Positions 18,122 to 27,283 of a stretch of 64,000 nucleotides of DNA are shown one piece after another (position 1 is the stretch's first letter; each line of letters starts with the position of its first letter). Under the pieces are notes generated by a model. That model had not been told where the DNA came from and made no database searches. It worked only from the letters and a program-made list of their open reading frames with translations. Source of the DNA: CAWBXL01 sp963837365 (lineage in GTDB: Bacteria; Acidobacteriota; Terriglobia; Terriglobales; Acidobacteriaceae); assembly GCA_963837365.1 (NCBI GenBank), contig CAWIMW010000007.1, positions 132,845 to 196,844 of the forward strand, in the 5' to 3' direction. The translations under genes and the position numbers were made by a program.

Positions 18122-18568
18122 ATGGCGCATTTCGAACGCATTCGCGACGTAATCTCCGGCCCATTTGATTCCGAGATCATCCGCCAGCGCACGGCAACAG
18201 GGTGGAAGATGGTATCCATCGAGTGGCGGCGTGAGCTGCCCGAATCGGAATCTCCGACCCAGGGCGCCTACAACGAAGACATCCCCTACGGACTGCGCAT
18301 CTCTGAGGATTGCCAGCGGTTGGAAGTCGACCCCATCGAGAACCGCACCTTAATGTTGATGATGGAGTTGCTGGTGCAGGACTTCCCCTACTCGGCCATC
18401 GTCAGTGACATGAACGAAAAAGGACTCCGCATGCGGAACGGCAAGCCCTGGACCCGTGTGGCGGTCTTCAACATGACGCCACGCCTCATCGAGGTTGGCC
18501 CACGCCTGTTTGAAACCGAAGAGTGGCAAGAGCTGCGGAAAAAGTTTTCTCTTTCGAGAGAGCTATAA
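18122..18568 (+). CDS. Conserved protein with recombinase-like helix-turn-helix segment
   Basis: I chose the ATG at 18122 because a GGAGG box lies seven bases upstream; the frame is open further upstream without good start signals. The 148-residue product contains, near residues 90-130, a run (YSAIVSDMNEKGLRMRNGKPW then TRVAVFNM) that resembles the Recombinase-domain helix-turn-helix of serine integrases, which discriminates AT-rich DNA. There is no catalytic resolvase domain. A DNA-binding regulator or nucleoid-type protein is therefore one reading; no family name is certain. Confidence 0.65.
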   Translation: MAHFERIRDVISGPFDSEIIRQRTATGWKMVSIEWRRELPESESPTQGAYNEDIPYGLRISEDCQRLEVDPIENRTLMLMMELLVQDFPYSAIVSDMNEKGLRMRNGKPWTRVAVFNMTPRLIEVGPRLFETEEWQELRKKFSLSREL

Positions 18569-18611
18569 AGCGTTCATGGATTCAGATCTGCCTACGATAG
18601 TGGCGCGCGCC

Positions 18612-19325
18612 CTACGCTTGCGCTTCAAGGGGGCGATGCCGCTCATCGAATCCCTTGACGATCAGCCACACCGCCAAAGCCACGTAAGCGGGAGCCAAGG
18701 GCATGGCCAGCCGCGTTTCCGGGGGATATCCCCAGAGACCCCGCAAGGTGACGCCGGCGATCTGAAGCAAGCTCCCCACCAGGCCGAACGCCGCCAACAC
18801 GCGCGGAACCAGCCGGAAGCGGTACAGCAGAGCGCAGAGCAGGAAGATCCAACTACCGACGACCAGCAGAAAGGAATAATGCGACCACTTCCTTGCCGAG
18901 CCGGCCACGACGGCCAGCGCATTGAACAAGTCAGCGTTCCCGGCTCCTACCTTTACGTACTCCTGGCTCAGGGACAGCATGGACATGAGGTGTGCGTTGT
19001 CGACCGCTTGCAATGAAAAACTTGCAATCGCGAGCCCCAGAAGCCAGAGTGCCATCGCGGAGCTGTACTGACGAAAGACCGACCATGCGGCGCTGGCGAC
19101 AGCGATCGCAATCGCGCTGCCCACGAACAAGAGAAGGACAGCCGCGCGCACCTGATTCGGACTGCCTGCCGCATTGGCCAGAAACCCGGGTGGCGCGATG
19201 ACCGGATTCAGCAAGATGAAAGGCACCGTAAGTCCCGCCGCCAAATGTAGGAGCAACAGCACGCCGACGGTTCGGCCAACGCTCTTTGCTGAAGTTTCCT
19301 TTCCTGATGATGTGCTCATGATCAT
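18612..19325 (-). CDS. DUF4386-family membrane protein
   Basis: A 237-residue protein with six likely transmembrane helices, beginning with a GRTVGVLLLLHLAAGLTVPF segment typical of DUF4386 proteins. Function unknown. It is the last gene of a five-gene minus-strand cluster with an ABC transporter; the gap to the permease gene is only 39 bp. A strong GGAGGGAGGA ribosome binding site precedes two in-frame ATGs six bases apart (19325 and 19319), either of which could be used. Confidence 0.82.
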   Translation of the reverse strand: MIMSTSSGKETSAKSVGRTVGVLLLLHLAAGLTVPFILLNPVIAPPGFLANAAGSPNQVRAAVLLLFVGSAIAIAVASAAWSVFRQYSSAMALWLLGLAIASFSLQAVDNAHLMSMLSLSQEYVKVGAGNADLFNALAVVAGSARKWSHYSFLLVVGSWIFLLCALLYRFRLVPRVLAAFGLVGSLLQIAGVTLRGLWGYPPETRLAMPLAPAYVALAVWLIVKGFDERHRPLEAQA

Positions 19326-19364
19326 TCCTCCCTCCTCAGGAAGTGGAACAGGCGTGCATGCGAA

Positions 19365-20273
19365 TCAGATCGGCCCTCGATAGCGGCGCAGCCGGACTGC
19401 CCCGAAGAGGAATGCAGCCGCGATTGCCAGGCCGATCCACAGGCCCGGGCTTATCAGGAAGTGAAGCGGAGAAATCATGGAGAGTGGCGCCATGGACTTA
19501 CTGCCAGACATGTAGGCGTCACCCTCATTTCCGCCGCCTACGATATAACCAAGCATGTGGGCGAAGTGCCAGGAGTTGAATGCGATCTTCTCTCCAATGC
19601 TGATCACCAGGAACGGCAGGAAAGCCCACAGGAACGGAGTACGCCGTGCCCAGGCTGAGACCAGCAGCATCCACGCGTAGATGGGAGCCATCGAAAGCCC
19701 ATGCATTGCAACAAGGTGGTAGAGCAGCATGGCAGTCATTTCCAGGAAATGGCGCCAGAGCATTCCTACGCTCATGCCGCTTCCGAGTAGCGCAAACGTA
19801 CTCAGCAAGGCCATGATCAGTTGCATCGCGAAGCTGACGGCGAAAGTGACAAGCGGAATGAGGACGATGGCGACGGTTGCTTTGGCAAGCACGGCCGTGA
19901 GATCGGATACGGGCAACGACTTCCAGAACAGGATGCTGCGATCGCGGCGTTCCCCATGCAATGCGTCGAGGCAATAGAAAACGACAACGATAACCGACGC
20001 CAGCATGACCATGCCGGCAGCGAAAGTAGTCGGTTCTTCCAGCACCGCCTGTCGCCGGGCCAGATCCGGCGTTGCCAGTCCGCGGCCGATGGTGGCGATG
20101 AAGAAGCCCACCAATGCCACGCCGGCCACCGCCAGCGGCGCGAGATAGATCGAGCGGTACTCCCACAGTTCGCGACGCACCGACCAGTAGAACGGCCGCG
20201 TCACTGACAGAGTCACCGGAGCCGCTCTTTGCGATTCGAAAGACTCAGGGACTGCGCTCGATTGAGTGTTCAT
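19365..20273 (-). CDS. ABC-2 type transporter permease
   Basis: The start is placed at the ATG at 20273, which overlaps the stop codon of the upstream ATPase gene as TCAT on the top strand; this gives translational coupling and a 302-residue product. A longer frame to 20516 would run inside the ATPase gene. About six transmembrane segments are visible, with a large loop following the second (DALHGERRDRSILFWKSLPV), a hallmark of ABC-2 permeases. It would pair with the adjacent ATPase to export an unknown substrate, or act in stress response as YtrBC-like systems do. Confidence 0.88.
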   Translation of the reverse strand: MNTQSSAVPESFESQRAAPVTLSVTRPFYWSVRRELWEYRSIYLAPLAVAGVALVGFFIATIGRGLATPDLARRQAVLEEPTTFAAGMVMLASVIVVVFYCLDALHGERRDRSILFWKSLPVSDLTAVLAKATVAIVLIPLVTFAVSFAMQLIMALLSTFALLGSGMSVGMLWRHFLEMTAMLLYHLVAMHGLSMAPIYAWMLLVSAWARRTPFLWAFLPFLVISIGEKIAFNSWHFAHMLGYIVGGGNEGDAYMSGSKSMAPLSMISPLHFLISPGLWIGLAIAAAFLFGAVRLRRYRGPI

Positions 20274-21145
20274 TGGACCACTCCTTGAGCCTGTCCCGCT
20301 TGATTGGTCATTACCGCGACGAATAAGTCCGCGATGCTGGGCGTACGCACCTCGCCAAATGCGGCGAGTTGCTGGCGATCTACGCGCTCGAACAGTAACA
20401 TGCTCCGCCCGAACACCTGCCGCTCGTGGATGGGCCGAAGTGCTCGCGCTGCCACGAGCTGATCGGGATTCACCGTCACTTCCTGATAGCGCGACTCGAA
20501 CTCCTCCATGCTGCAACTGAGCACAATACGGCCGCGATGGATGAACATCAGATCGGTGAGGACATGCTGTACTTCTTCCACCTGATGGGTGGTCAGCACG
20601 ATGGTACGGCTGCGGTCGAAGTAATCGTTCAGCAGGGAATCGTAGAACTGCTTGCGATACAGGATATCGAGGCCCAGGGTGGGCTCATCGAGCACCAGCA
20701 GCCGCGCGTCAATGGCCATAATCAGCGCTAGGTGCAGCTGGGTCACCATCCCTTTCGACAGTTCCCGCACTTTGCTTTTGGACTTGATGGTCGTCTTGGC
20801 GAGAAAACCTTCAGCCTTGGCGCGGTCGAACCGCGGATGTACGCCGGCCATGTATTCAAGTGCCTGTGAAACCCGCAGCCAGCGGGGCAGTACAGCTACG
20901 TCCGCGATGAAGCACACATCGCACATGAGCTGGTCACGCTCGTTCCAGGGATTGCGTCCCAGCACCTTCAGTTCGCCTTCATAAGGAGTAAGGCCGAGAA
21001 TTGCATTGAGCGCGGTTGTCTTACCCGCCCCGTTGGGACCAATGAGTCCGAGGATTCGGCCCTCCTCGACACGCAAATTGATGCCATCCACGGCGACTGT
21101 GGCTCCGAACGCTTTCCGAAGACCGCGAGCTTCTATGCACGCCAT
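20270..21145 (-). CDS. ABC transporter ATP-binding protein
   Basis: The 291-residue ATPase has a Walker A (GLIGPNGAGKTT), a diverged signature (VRELSKGM), Walker B with catalytic Glu (LLVLDEPTLGLD) and the H-loop (VLTTHQVEEV). The C-terminal 80 residues form the extra domain usual in ABC-2 exporters of the YtrB/YhcH type. It starts 4 bp after the GntR regulator gene and overlaps the permease gene, so the three form one unit. The substrate is unknown. Confidence 0.93.
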   Translation of the reverse strand: MACIEARGLRKAFGATVAVDGINLRVEEGRILGLIGPNGAGKTTALNAILGLTPYEGELKVLGRNPWNERDQLMCDVCFIADVAVLPRWLRVSQALEYMAGVHPRFDRAKAEGFLAKTTIKSKSKVRELSKGMVTQLHLALIMAIDARLLVLDEPTLGLDILYRKQFYDSLLNDYFDRSRTIVLTTHQVEEVQHVLTDLMFIHRGRIVLSCSMEEFESRYQEVTVNPDQLVAARALRPIHERQVFGRSMLLFERVDRQQLAAFGEVRTPSIADLFVAVMTNQAGQAQGVVQ

Positions 21146-21149
21146 AGCT

Positions 21150-21539
21150 TCAGCGCTCCTCTTTCTTGGCTTTCGATTTCCGGGGAGTGGCGCCGTCCTC
21201 CAGCAGTTCTTCCGCTGTCAGGCCGAGCCGCTGAATGGTTTCGTAAATTCGCGGCCACTCTTCGGCCAGAAACTTCTGCCGTTCGCCCTTCAGCAACAGA
21301 CTGCGGGCACCGTCCTTGACGAACATGCCGAGCCCCCGCCTGCTTTCGACTAGCTCTGCGTCCACCAATTGTTGATAGCCCTTCAGGACCGTGAGCGGAT
21401 TCACTCGATACTCGGTCGCGACATTGCGCACCGAAGGCAAAGGATCGCCCTCCTTGAGCACGCCGTCGAGAATCATCGCAACCACACGGTCGCGCAGCTG
21501 GCGGTAAATCGGCTGATTGTCGTTCCATTCACGGTCCAT
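21150..21539 (-). CDS. GntR-family regulator, YtrA type
   Basis: A 129-residue regulator: an N-terminal GntR winged helix (PIYRQLRDRVVAMILDGVL, then LPSVRNVATEYRVNPLTV) and only a short C-terminal dimerisation tail, which is the YtrA subfamily pattern. YtrA regulators normally repress their own ABC transporter operon. The likely operator is the perfect palindrome at 22179-22206, upstream of the whole cluster. It lies between the secreted-protein gene and the ABC ATPase gene. Confidence 0.92.
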   Translation of the reverse strand: MDREWNDNQPIYRQLRDRVVAMILDGVLKEGDPLPSVRNVATEYRVNPLTVLKGYQQLVDAELVESRRGLGMFVKDGARSLLLKGERQKFLAEEWPRIYETIQRLGLTAEELLEDGATPRKSKAKKEER

Positions 21540-21580
21540 CCTGTTTTCCAGATTGTTACCTTACCAGAGATACGTTCCCG

Positions 21581-22114
21581 TCAATTTGTCCGGTGTAGAT
21601 CGAAGTGCGCGCGGACCGGCTTGTCCTTCACCATAAACGTCCATTCCTCGGTGTGATGGTTCGCGTCGATCATAGTGAAGACGGAATGGTGCATGTGGTA
21701 CAGCGGGCTCCCGCTGATGTCCAGGAACTCGAACTCCAGTCTCTGGCCGTCCGGCGACATGGTGCCGACCATACGGGGCCGATTCCCCGCATCGCAGTAA
21801 TGGGTCAGGAGCAAGCGGTCCCCGTCCAGGTAAAACATGGTGATGGGATCGTCGGGCCTTCCCGCCAGCCCCGTCATCTCATGCAGGACCGCGTTCCCAG
21901 TGGAGGTTACGCGCAGCGTCACATGCATCGTCTGGCCATCAGCCTCTGATCCAGTACCCGAGAGCACAGCGTCCCAGGGACCGGCCAGCGTTTTCAGTTT
22001 GTCAAAGGCCTTTTGCGCGTCGGATGGCGCGGCTGGCGTCGGGTCCGTTTGGCCGAAAACCATAGTCGAGAGCAACAACAGAACTAGTGGCAGCATAAAA
22101 CGAAGCGATTTCAT
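21581..22114 (-). CDS. Secreted protein of unknown function (DUF1579-like)
   Basis: The 177-residue product has a signal peptide (MKSLRFMLPLVLLLLSTMVFG). A lipocalin-like beta domain follows, with LAGPWDAVLSGTG near its start and TEEWTFMVKDKP near its end, resembling DUF1579-type proteins. It may bind a small hydrophobic ligand, but this is inference from fold resemblance. A GGAG box precedes the ATG. As the first gene of the cluster with the GntR regulator and ABC transporter, it may be part of the same envelope response. Confidence 0.75.
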   Translation of the reverse strand: MKSLRFMLPLVLLLLSTMVFGQTDPTPAAPSDAQKAFDKLKTLAGPWDAVLSGTGSEADGQTMHVTLRVTSTGNAVLHEMTGLAGRPDDPITMFYLDGDRLLLTHYCDAGNRPRMVGTMSPDGQRLEFEFLDISGSPLYHMHHSVFTMIDANHHTEEWTFMVKDKPVRAHFDLHRTN

Positions 22115-22178
22115 GGTTCATTCTCCTTAGAATCCGTTTTTCTCTACGTGCGGGCAGGGTGGCCAGCTGTGATGCGTC

Positions 22179-22206
22179 GTAGTGTTATACATAAGTATAA
22201 CACTAC
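22179..22206. promoter_or_regulatory. Perfect palindrome, probable GntR/YtrA operator
   Basis: Two perfect 12-base arms, GTAGTGTTATAC and GTATAACACTAC, flank ATAA. The site ends 65 bp upstream of the first gene of the GntR-ABC cluster on the minus strand. TATAAC and TATAC inside it could also be -10 elements. Position and symmetry fit an autoregulatory operator for the GntR protein at 21150-21539. No other protein-binding candidate is nearby. Confidence 0.65.
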
Positions 22207-22220
22207 TTACCGCTTGTCAA

Positions 22221-22352
22221 GAAGAATTTTGGGCCTACCTTGGGCTTGCGCAGGGGTATACGCAAGTGGGCGATAAGAGTAATGCCATTAGCAATTGGGA
22301 AATTGTGCTCGCGAATGTTCCGCGCAACACCAAGTCGGACATTCCGACCTAT
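22221..22352 (+). pseudogene. Remnant of a TPR-tail (DUF2911-like) protein
   Basis: This stretch translates as EEFWAYLGLAQGYTQVGDKS followed by NAISNWEIVLANVP, which strongly resembles the C-terminal TPR tail of acidobacterial DUF2911 proteins. Nothing upstream completes such a gene: the palindrome and the promoter of the minus-strand cluster lie directly before it. It is therefore a leftover of a deleted gene. The frame then runs into unrelated sequence. Confidence 0.6.
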
Positions 22353-22395
22353 GCGACAACAGCACCTAGAAAGAGCCCAAATCCGCCTTGCATAT

Positions 22396-24867
22396 CTATT
22401 CCGCCCTTAACGCTTCCACCGGATCCACGTTCGACGCACGCCGCGACGGCAAATAACAAGCCAGGAACGCTGTAGCCAGCAAACCAAGCGATACCGTCCC
22501 GTAGGTCAAGGGGTCGCCGGGGTTCACGTTGAACAGAAGGGAGGACATCAATCGCATCACGGCGAACGCTGCGCCGAGTCCAATCACCACTCCAATGACG
22601 GTCAACACCAACCCCTGGCGCACAAATAACGATGTAACTGTCTGTTGTTGCGCACCCAAGGCGATCCGAATGCCGATCTCACGCGTCCTCTGTGACACCG
22701 AATATGCAATCACGCTGTAAATTCCAATCACGCCCAGCAGTAACGCCATGCCACCGGCCACCGCGAGCATCACCAGGGTGAACGAGGTCCTTGCCATCGA
22801 GCGCGTTTGCAGCATTGCCAGTGTCTGCGGGTCTGCCAGCGGAAGGTTGGCGTTGACCGACCACACCGCGCTGCGTATGTCTTTCATCAAGCTTTCCGAA
22901 CCAGCGCGCGAACTGCGGACCGCGTAGGTGATGCCGCGTTGCGTCCTGATGTCTGCCCCCTCGAAGTTCTTCAGCAATATCGGCCAATACACGGTGGACG
23001 GAGCGTCCTGGTTTGCTCCATCGTCGCGCACGTCACCCACCACTCCCACAATTTCTCGCCAGTCGTCGGTGTTTCCCGTGCGAATCCGCTTGCCGATTGC
23101 ATTGGCCGGGCTTTGCCACAATTCTTTCGCCAGATTTTCAGAAACCATGGCCACGGGCGTCATTTTGTAAATCTCGTCCCAATTGAAGTCCCGCCCGGCA
23201 ATCATCGGCGTCCGCAAGGTCGAAACAAATTCCGGTGTAACAAACTTGAAGCGCCGCAGCGGGGGCAGTTGTCCTTCCCGGTAGGTATGGTCCTGGGCGA
23301 AGATCGGATCGAACCTGCTATTTCCGTCCATCGGGATTCCGGTGCCAAAGCTCACCGTCGAAACTCCCGGGATCGCTCCCAGCTTTCTCAGAATCTGCTC
23401 TTCTACGCGCACCACTCTGTCGTCTTCCTTGATTTGCGCGTCGGGGATGGCGATGGAGAAAAGCTGCAACTCGGAGGCGCCACTGAAACCCGGGTCCACC
23501 CGGGTCAGGGCACGGAAGGTGCGGATCATGAGCCCCGAGCAAATCAGCAATACCAGCGCCAGCGCTACTTGCGCCACGACTAGCACGTTGCTGGCGCGAT
23601 GTTGCTCTTTGCTCTGGCTCAGAGTGCGGCTTCCACCGCGCAGCGCCGTGTCTATTTTCGCCCCGGTGTATTTGAAAATTGGGATGCATCCCACCAGCAC
23701 GCTGGAGAGCAAAGCGGCGCCCAGGGTAAAGAGAACGACATTGAAATCAATGCCGATTTCGTGCACCCGCGGCAATCCGGCGGGAGCAATCGCCGCCAGC
23801 CCTTGCAGAGCTGCAAAAGCCAGGCCCAAACCGAGCGCGCCTCCAGCCAGCCCTAACGCCACGCTTTCAAACATTAACTCCGCCGCGATCCTTCCCCGCC
23901 CCGCCCCCAGCGCCGAGCGAACCGCCAATTCCTGCCTCCTGCCCTCGACTCGCACCAGCAGGAGATTGGCCACGTTGGCGCAGGCGATCAGCAACACCAG
24001 CCCGAGCGAACCCATCAGCACCCACAAGGTCTTGCCCACATCTCCCACTACATAGGTTTTGAGCGGCGCCAGATTCGTGGTGAGTTTTGCGTCCTCGAAC
24101 ATTTTCAGGCTGAATCCTTCCGGCGCCGGGAAACTTTGCTCGACTACCGGAATCAAGCGGGCCAGGTCGCCACGCGCCTGCTCCACCGTTACGCCCGGTT
24201 TCAATCTTCCAATGCCCATGTAGCTGAAGTTGCCCAGCTTGGTTTTGGCGCGATCAAACTGGAAGGGAAGAATCACCGCCGGATCTTCAGCGTCCAGAAA
24301 ATGAAATCTCTTCGGCATCACGCCGATAATTTCCCGCGGTTTTCCATCGATGGTAATGTTCCGGCCCACCACCCCCGGATCTCCTCCGAATTTTCTCTGC
24401 CAGTAGCCGTACATCAGGACGGCGGTGTCCGGTGTGCCGGGGGAATCATCCTGCTTGTTGAAAACGCGGCCAACCGTAGGGGGTACTCCCAGCATAGGCA
24501 GCAATCCATCCGTCACATCCAGGGCCGGCACTTGTTCGGGTTCGGAAACCCCGGTGATGCTCACAGAGTCGTGGTTGACCAGCGCGAGGTCCTGCAACGT
24601 CTTGTTTTGTTCCCGGTAAATGAAATAATTCGACGGCGCGGAGGGCAGTTGTTGGACGTTGATACCGGGCGCCGCATGCATTACGCTCACCAACTCTTCG
24701 GCATTGGGATAGGCCAGCGGCTTGAGCAAAATGCCTTCAATAACACTGAAGACAACGGTGTTGCCGCCGATTCCAGCGGCGAGAGTGATCAGCGTAACCA
24801 TGGTAAACGCTGGCTTCCGCGTCAGTCTGCGTACAACCTGGCTTAATTGGCTGATCAGCTCTTGCAT
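22396..24867 (-). CDS. Long FtsX/MacB-type ABC permease (acidobacterial duplicated orphan permease type)
   Basis: The 823-residue protein has two FtsX-type four-helix units with MacB periplasmic core domains between them. The N-terminal helix is at TLITLAAGIGGNTVVFSVI. The first FtsX core contains GLVLLIACANVANLLLVR and RSALGAGRGRI; the second contains VIAYSVSQRTREIGIRIALGA. The protein ends in VDPVEALRAE. This duplicated layout without a companion ATPase is typical of the permease family expanded in acidobacteria. I placed the start at the ATG at 24867, with AGGGGG five bases upstream; the frame extends to 24996. The transported substrate is unknown. Confidence 0.9.
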   Translation of the reverse strand: MQELISQLSQVVRRLTRKPAFTMVTLITLAAGIGGNTVVFSVIEGILLKPLAYPNAEELVSVMHAAPGINVQQLPSAPSNYFIYREQNKTLQDLALVNHDSVSITGVSEPEQVPALDVTDGLLPMLGVPPTVGRVFNKQDDSPGTPDTAVLMYGYWQRKFGGDPGVVGRNITIDGKPREIIGVMPKRFHFLDAEDPAVILPFQFDRAKTKLGNFSYMGIGRLKPGVTVEQARGDLARLIPVVEQSFPAPEGFSLKMFEDAKLTTNLAPLKTYVVGDVGKTLWVLMGSLGLVLLIACANVANLLLVRVEGRRQELAVRSALGAGRGRIAAELMFESVALGLAGGALGLGLAFAALQGLAAIAPAGLPRVHEIGIDFNVVLFTLGAALLSSVLVGCIPIFKYTGAKIDTALRGGSRTLSQSKEQHRASNVLVVAQVALALVLLICSGLMIRTFRALTRVDPGFSGASELQLFSIAIPDAQIKEDDRVVRVEEQILRKLGAIPGVSTVSFGTGIPMDGNSRFDPIFAQDHTYREGQLPPLRRFKFVTPEFVSTLRTPMIAGRDFNWDEIYKMTPVAMVSENLAKELWQSPANAIGKRIRTGNTDDWREIVGVVGDVRDDGANQDAPSTVYWPILLKNFEGADIRTQRGITYAVRSSRAGSESLMKDIRSAVWSVNANLPLADPQTLAMLQTRSMARTSFTLVMLAVAGGMALLLGVIGIYSVIAYSVSQRTREIGIRIALGAQQQTVTSLFVRQGLVLTVIGVVIGLGAAFAVMRLMSSLLFNVNPGDPLTYGTVSLGLLATAFLACYLPSRRASNVDPVEALRAE

Positions 24868-25126
24868 GATGGCCCCCTGAGATTTAGGACAGACGTTGGC
24901 TGCAAGGAAAAGATATGGTTCAGGCTGTGGTACGTTTAGAAAGCTTCGCATGGTTCCTGATACCCCTCGGGATAGTGGCAATTTATCTGCCAACATGTGC
25001 GTCCGCCGAATCTCAGGAAATGGTTCTGGGCTCTGAAAGAGTAAGAAGTTTTGGTGTTCCGGACTTGTTGGTCACTGTCCGCTTTCATGGATTGGCTGTC
25101 CATTTCTGGACACGCTCGGCGGGGTT

Positions 25127-27283
25127 TTACTTCGGCAATCCGTTCGGAACCATCGGCAACGAACGCAGCCAAATGCCGGTCGCGTTGAAGATCGCATTTC
25201 CGACGGCGGGCGCCAAGGCCATTAGCGGAGTCTCCCCTGCGCCCGCCGATGGAAGGTCTTTTCGGTCAACCAGCACGACGTCAATGTCCGGCAGATCGCT
25301 GAAACGCGGCACCCGATACTCCGCAAAATGCGGATTCAGAATGCGTCCATTTTCAAATTGAATCGCCTCGAAAAGCGCTCCGCCGATCCCTTGCACCAGC
25401 GCGCCTTCAATCTGGTTCTTCAGCCCGCCGGGGTTGACGATTGCGCCGCATTCAAATGCCGTCACCACCCGGCGAATTTTGATCGAGCCGCCGCCTGTTT
25501 CTACTTCAGCACACGTGGCGACATACCCACCTTTCTCCATGCCACACGCAATACCGAAGCCGCGGCCAGCGGAACCTTTCCGTTCCTGCCATGCAAATTT
25601 CACGGCGGCCGCCTCAAGCACTGCGCGTAGACGCGCATTGCTCAGGTTCTTAAGCCGGAACTGCAATGGATCCATTTCCAGCACATGTGCCAGTTCATCC
25701 ATGTGCATTTCCCGCGCAAAGTGGTTCGCCGTGGCCGCCAGTCCGCGATAGGAACCTTGCCGCAGGGGTGAATCGGAAGGATGAAACTCGATTCGCCGGT
25801 TAGCGATGTCATACGGTGATCCGATGGCTGATGGCCCGGAGTTGTAGTTGTCAAACTCCCAGGCAGTAATCGTTCCATCGCTGCGGACCCCGCTCTTCAC
25901 TTCAATCAAGCCCGCCGGGCGAAAGTATGCCCAGGTAAATTCTTCCTCGCGGCTCCAGACAACCTTCACCGGCTTGCCTGCGGCTTTCGCCAGCCGTGCG
26001 GCCTCGATGGCAACTTCGCCGGTGTGCTTGCCGCCATAAGCGGAGCCGGTGTCAGGAACCATCACCCGCACTTTGTCGTTGGGTAAGTGGAAAGTCTTGG
26101 TGAGCTCCTCGTGAACGCCAAACGGACGCTGGGTGCCGGTCCAGACGGTGAGCTTGCCGTCCGTCCACTCCGCCAGTGCGGCGCGCGGTTCAAGCGGCGC
26201 GTGCGCGATGTATGCCACCGTGTACTTCTGTTGCAGCACATGATCGGCGTTGGCAAATGCGCTTGTGGTGGAACCCACCGAGTCGTGCGATCTTCCACCA
26301 AAACCCTCCGCCTCTTGCGGATGGCTTTTCAGATATTCGAAAAGATCAGCATCCGATGGCTGCATCGGCGCCTTCCATTGGGCCTGCAAAGCGGCAAGCG
26401 CACGGGAGGCTGTGCCCTGATCAGCAGCCGCGACTCCCACGAAATCTCCATCGTGAACTACCGTAACTCCGGCAATCCTCTCCGCGGCACTCGAATCCAG
26501 CGAAGTCAAACTCGCCTGGAACGAACTCGGCCGCAAAATTCTGCCGTAGCGCATCCCAGGCGAACTCATGTCCGAGGTGTACTGGTGTTGTCCCGTAACA
26601 AACGTCCGGCCATCAACCTTGGCGGGAGAAGTTCCGGCAATCGTCCAGCTTTGAGGCGGCGTGACGGGTGGATGTTCGCTGATGACCTTCACCACCTTTT
26701 GGCCCTTGGTCAGCTCTCCATACGAAATCGATTTTTGGGTTTGGGGATGAACGACTTTCCCATTTGTGGCGACTAGTACCGCAGGATCAACGTGCCAGCT
26801 TTCCGCTGCCATCCCGATCAGAACTGACCGTGCGCTGGCAGCAACTTTGCGCAGCTGCGTCCCCATGACCGGCGTCGTGCGGCTGCCGAATGTGCCGGCA
26901 TCGTAGGGCGTCAGGTCTGTGTCGCCCATGAGCATTTGCACCGATGAGAGCGGCACCCGCAGTTCCTCCGCCACCTGCTGGCTGAGTGAGGTGCGGATGT
27001 TCTGTCCCATCTCTACCTTGCCGGTGTAAATCGTGACCCCGCCATCTTCCGCAATGTGCAACCACGCGTCCAGGGAGCTGGGCATGTCCTCGCCCCAGTT
27101 TCGCGAACGCCCGCCGCCCGATTCTTGCGCAAACGTGGGCCTGGCGCTAAGGCAGATCAACACTCCTCCACCCAACACCTTGAAGAAGTCGCGGCGCTCC
27201 AGTTCGAAGCGGAAGTCCACGCGTTCGATAGTTTCCTGTTGCTGCTGTTCCAACAATTCTTCTGAGGAGTGAGGCTCAGCCAT
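25127..27283 (-). CDS. Molybdopterin-binding large subunit, isoquinoline 1-oxidoreductase type
   Basis: The 718-residue protein belongs to the xanthine-oxidase family large subunits of the IorB kind. A twin-arginine export signal (ELERRDFFKVLGGG) lies near residue 30. A MoCo-binding aldehyde oxidase domain pair follows, with segments such as TIYTGKVEMGQNIRTSLSQ, GTFGSRTTPVMG, RQGSYRGLAA and SAGAGETPLMALAPAVGNA. It would hydroxylate an aromatic or aldehyde substrate in the periplasm using water. The [2Fe-2S] small subunit gene overlaps it by 8 bp upstream. The usual cytochrome c partner is not next door. The actual substrate is unknown. Confidence 0.9.
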   Translation of the reverse strand: MAEPHSSEELLEQQQQETIERVDFRFELERRDFFKVLGGGVLICLSARPTFAQESGGGRSRNWGEDMPSSLDAWLHIAEDGGVTIYTGKVEMGQNIRTSLSQQVAEELRVPLSSVQMLMGDTDLTPYDAGTFGSRTTPVMGTQLRKVAASARSVLIGMAAESWHVDPAVLVATNGKVVHPQTQKSISYGELTKGQKVVKVISEHPPVTPPQSWTIAGTSPAKVDGRTFVTGQHQYTSDMSSPGMRYGRILRPSSFQASLTSLDSSAAERIAGVTVVHDGDFVGVAAADQGTASRALAALQAQWKAPMQPSDADLFEYLKSHPQEAEGFGGRSHDSVGSTTSAFANADHVLQQKYTVAYIAHAPLEPRAALAEWTDGKLTVWTGTQRPFGVHEELTKTFHLPNDKVRVMVPDTGSAYGGKHTGEVAIEAARLAKAAGKPVKVVWSREEEFTWAYFRPAGLIEVKSGVRSDGTITAWEFDNYNSGPSAIGSPYDIANRRIEFHPSDSPLRQGSYRGLAATANHFAREMHMDELAHVLEMDPLQFRLKNLSNARLRAVLEAAAVKFAWQERKGSAGRGFGIACGMEKGGYVATCAEVETGGGSIKIRRVVTAFECGAIVNPGGLKNQIEGALVQGIGGALFEAIQFENGRILNPHFAEYRVPRFSDLPDIDVVLVDRKDLPSAGAGETPLMALAPAVGNAIFNATGIWLRSLPMVPNGLPK

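Noticed and set aside
22182..22475. 97-codon plus-strand frame as an intact gene
   Set aside because: It begins inside the palindrome, matches only the tail of a larger protein family, then runs into the antisense of the permease gene.
24136..24846. 236-codon plus-strand open frame
   Set aside because: Shadow of the long permease gene.
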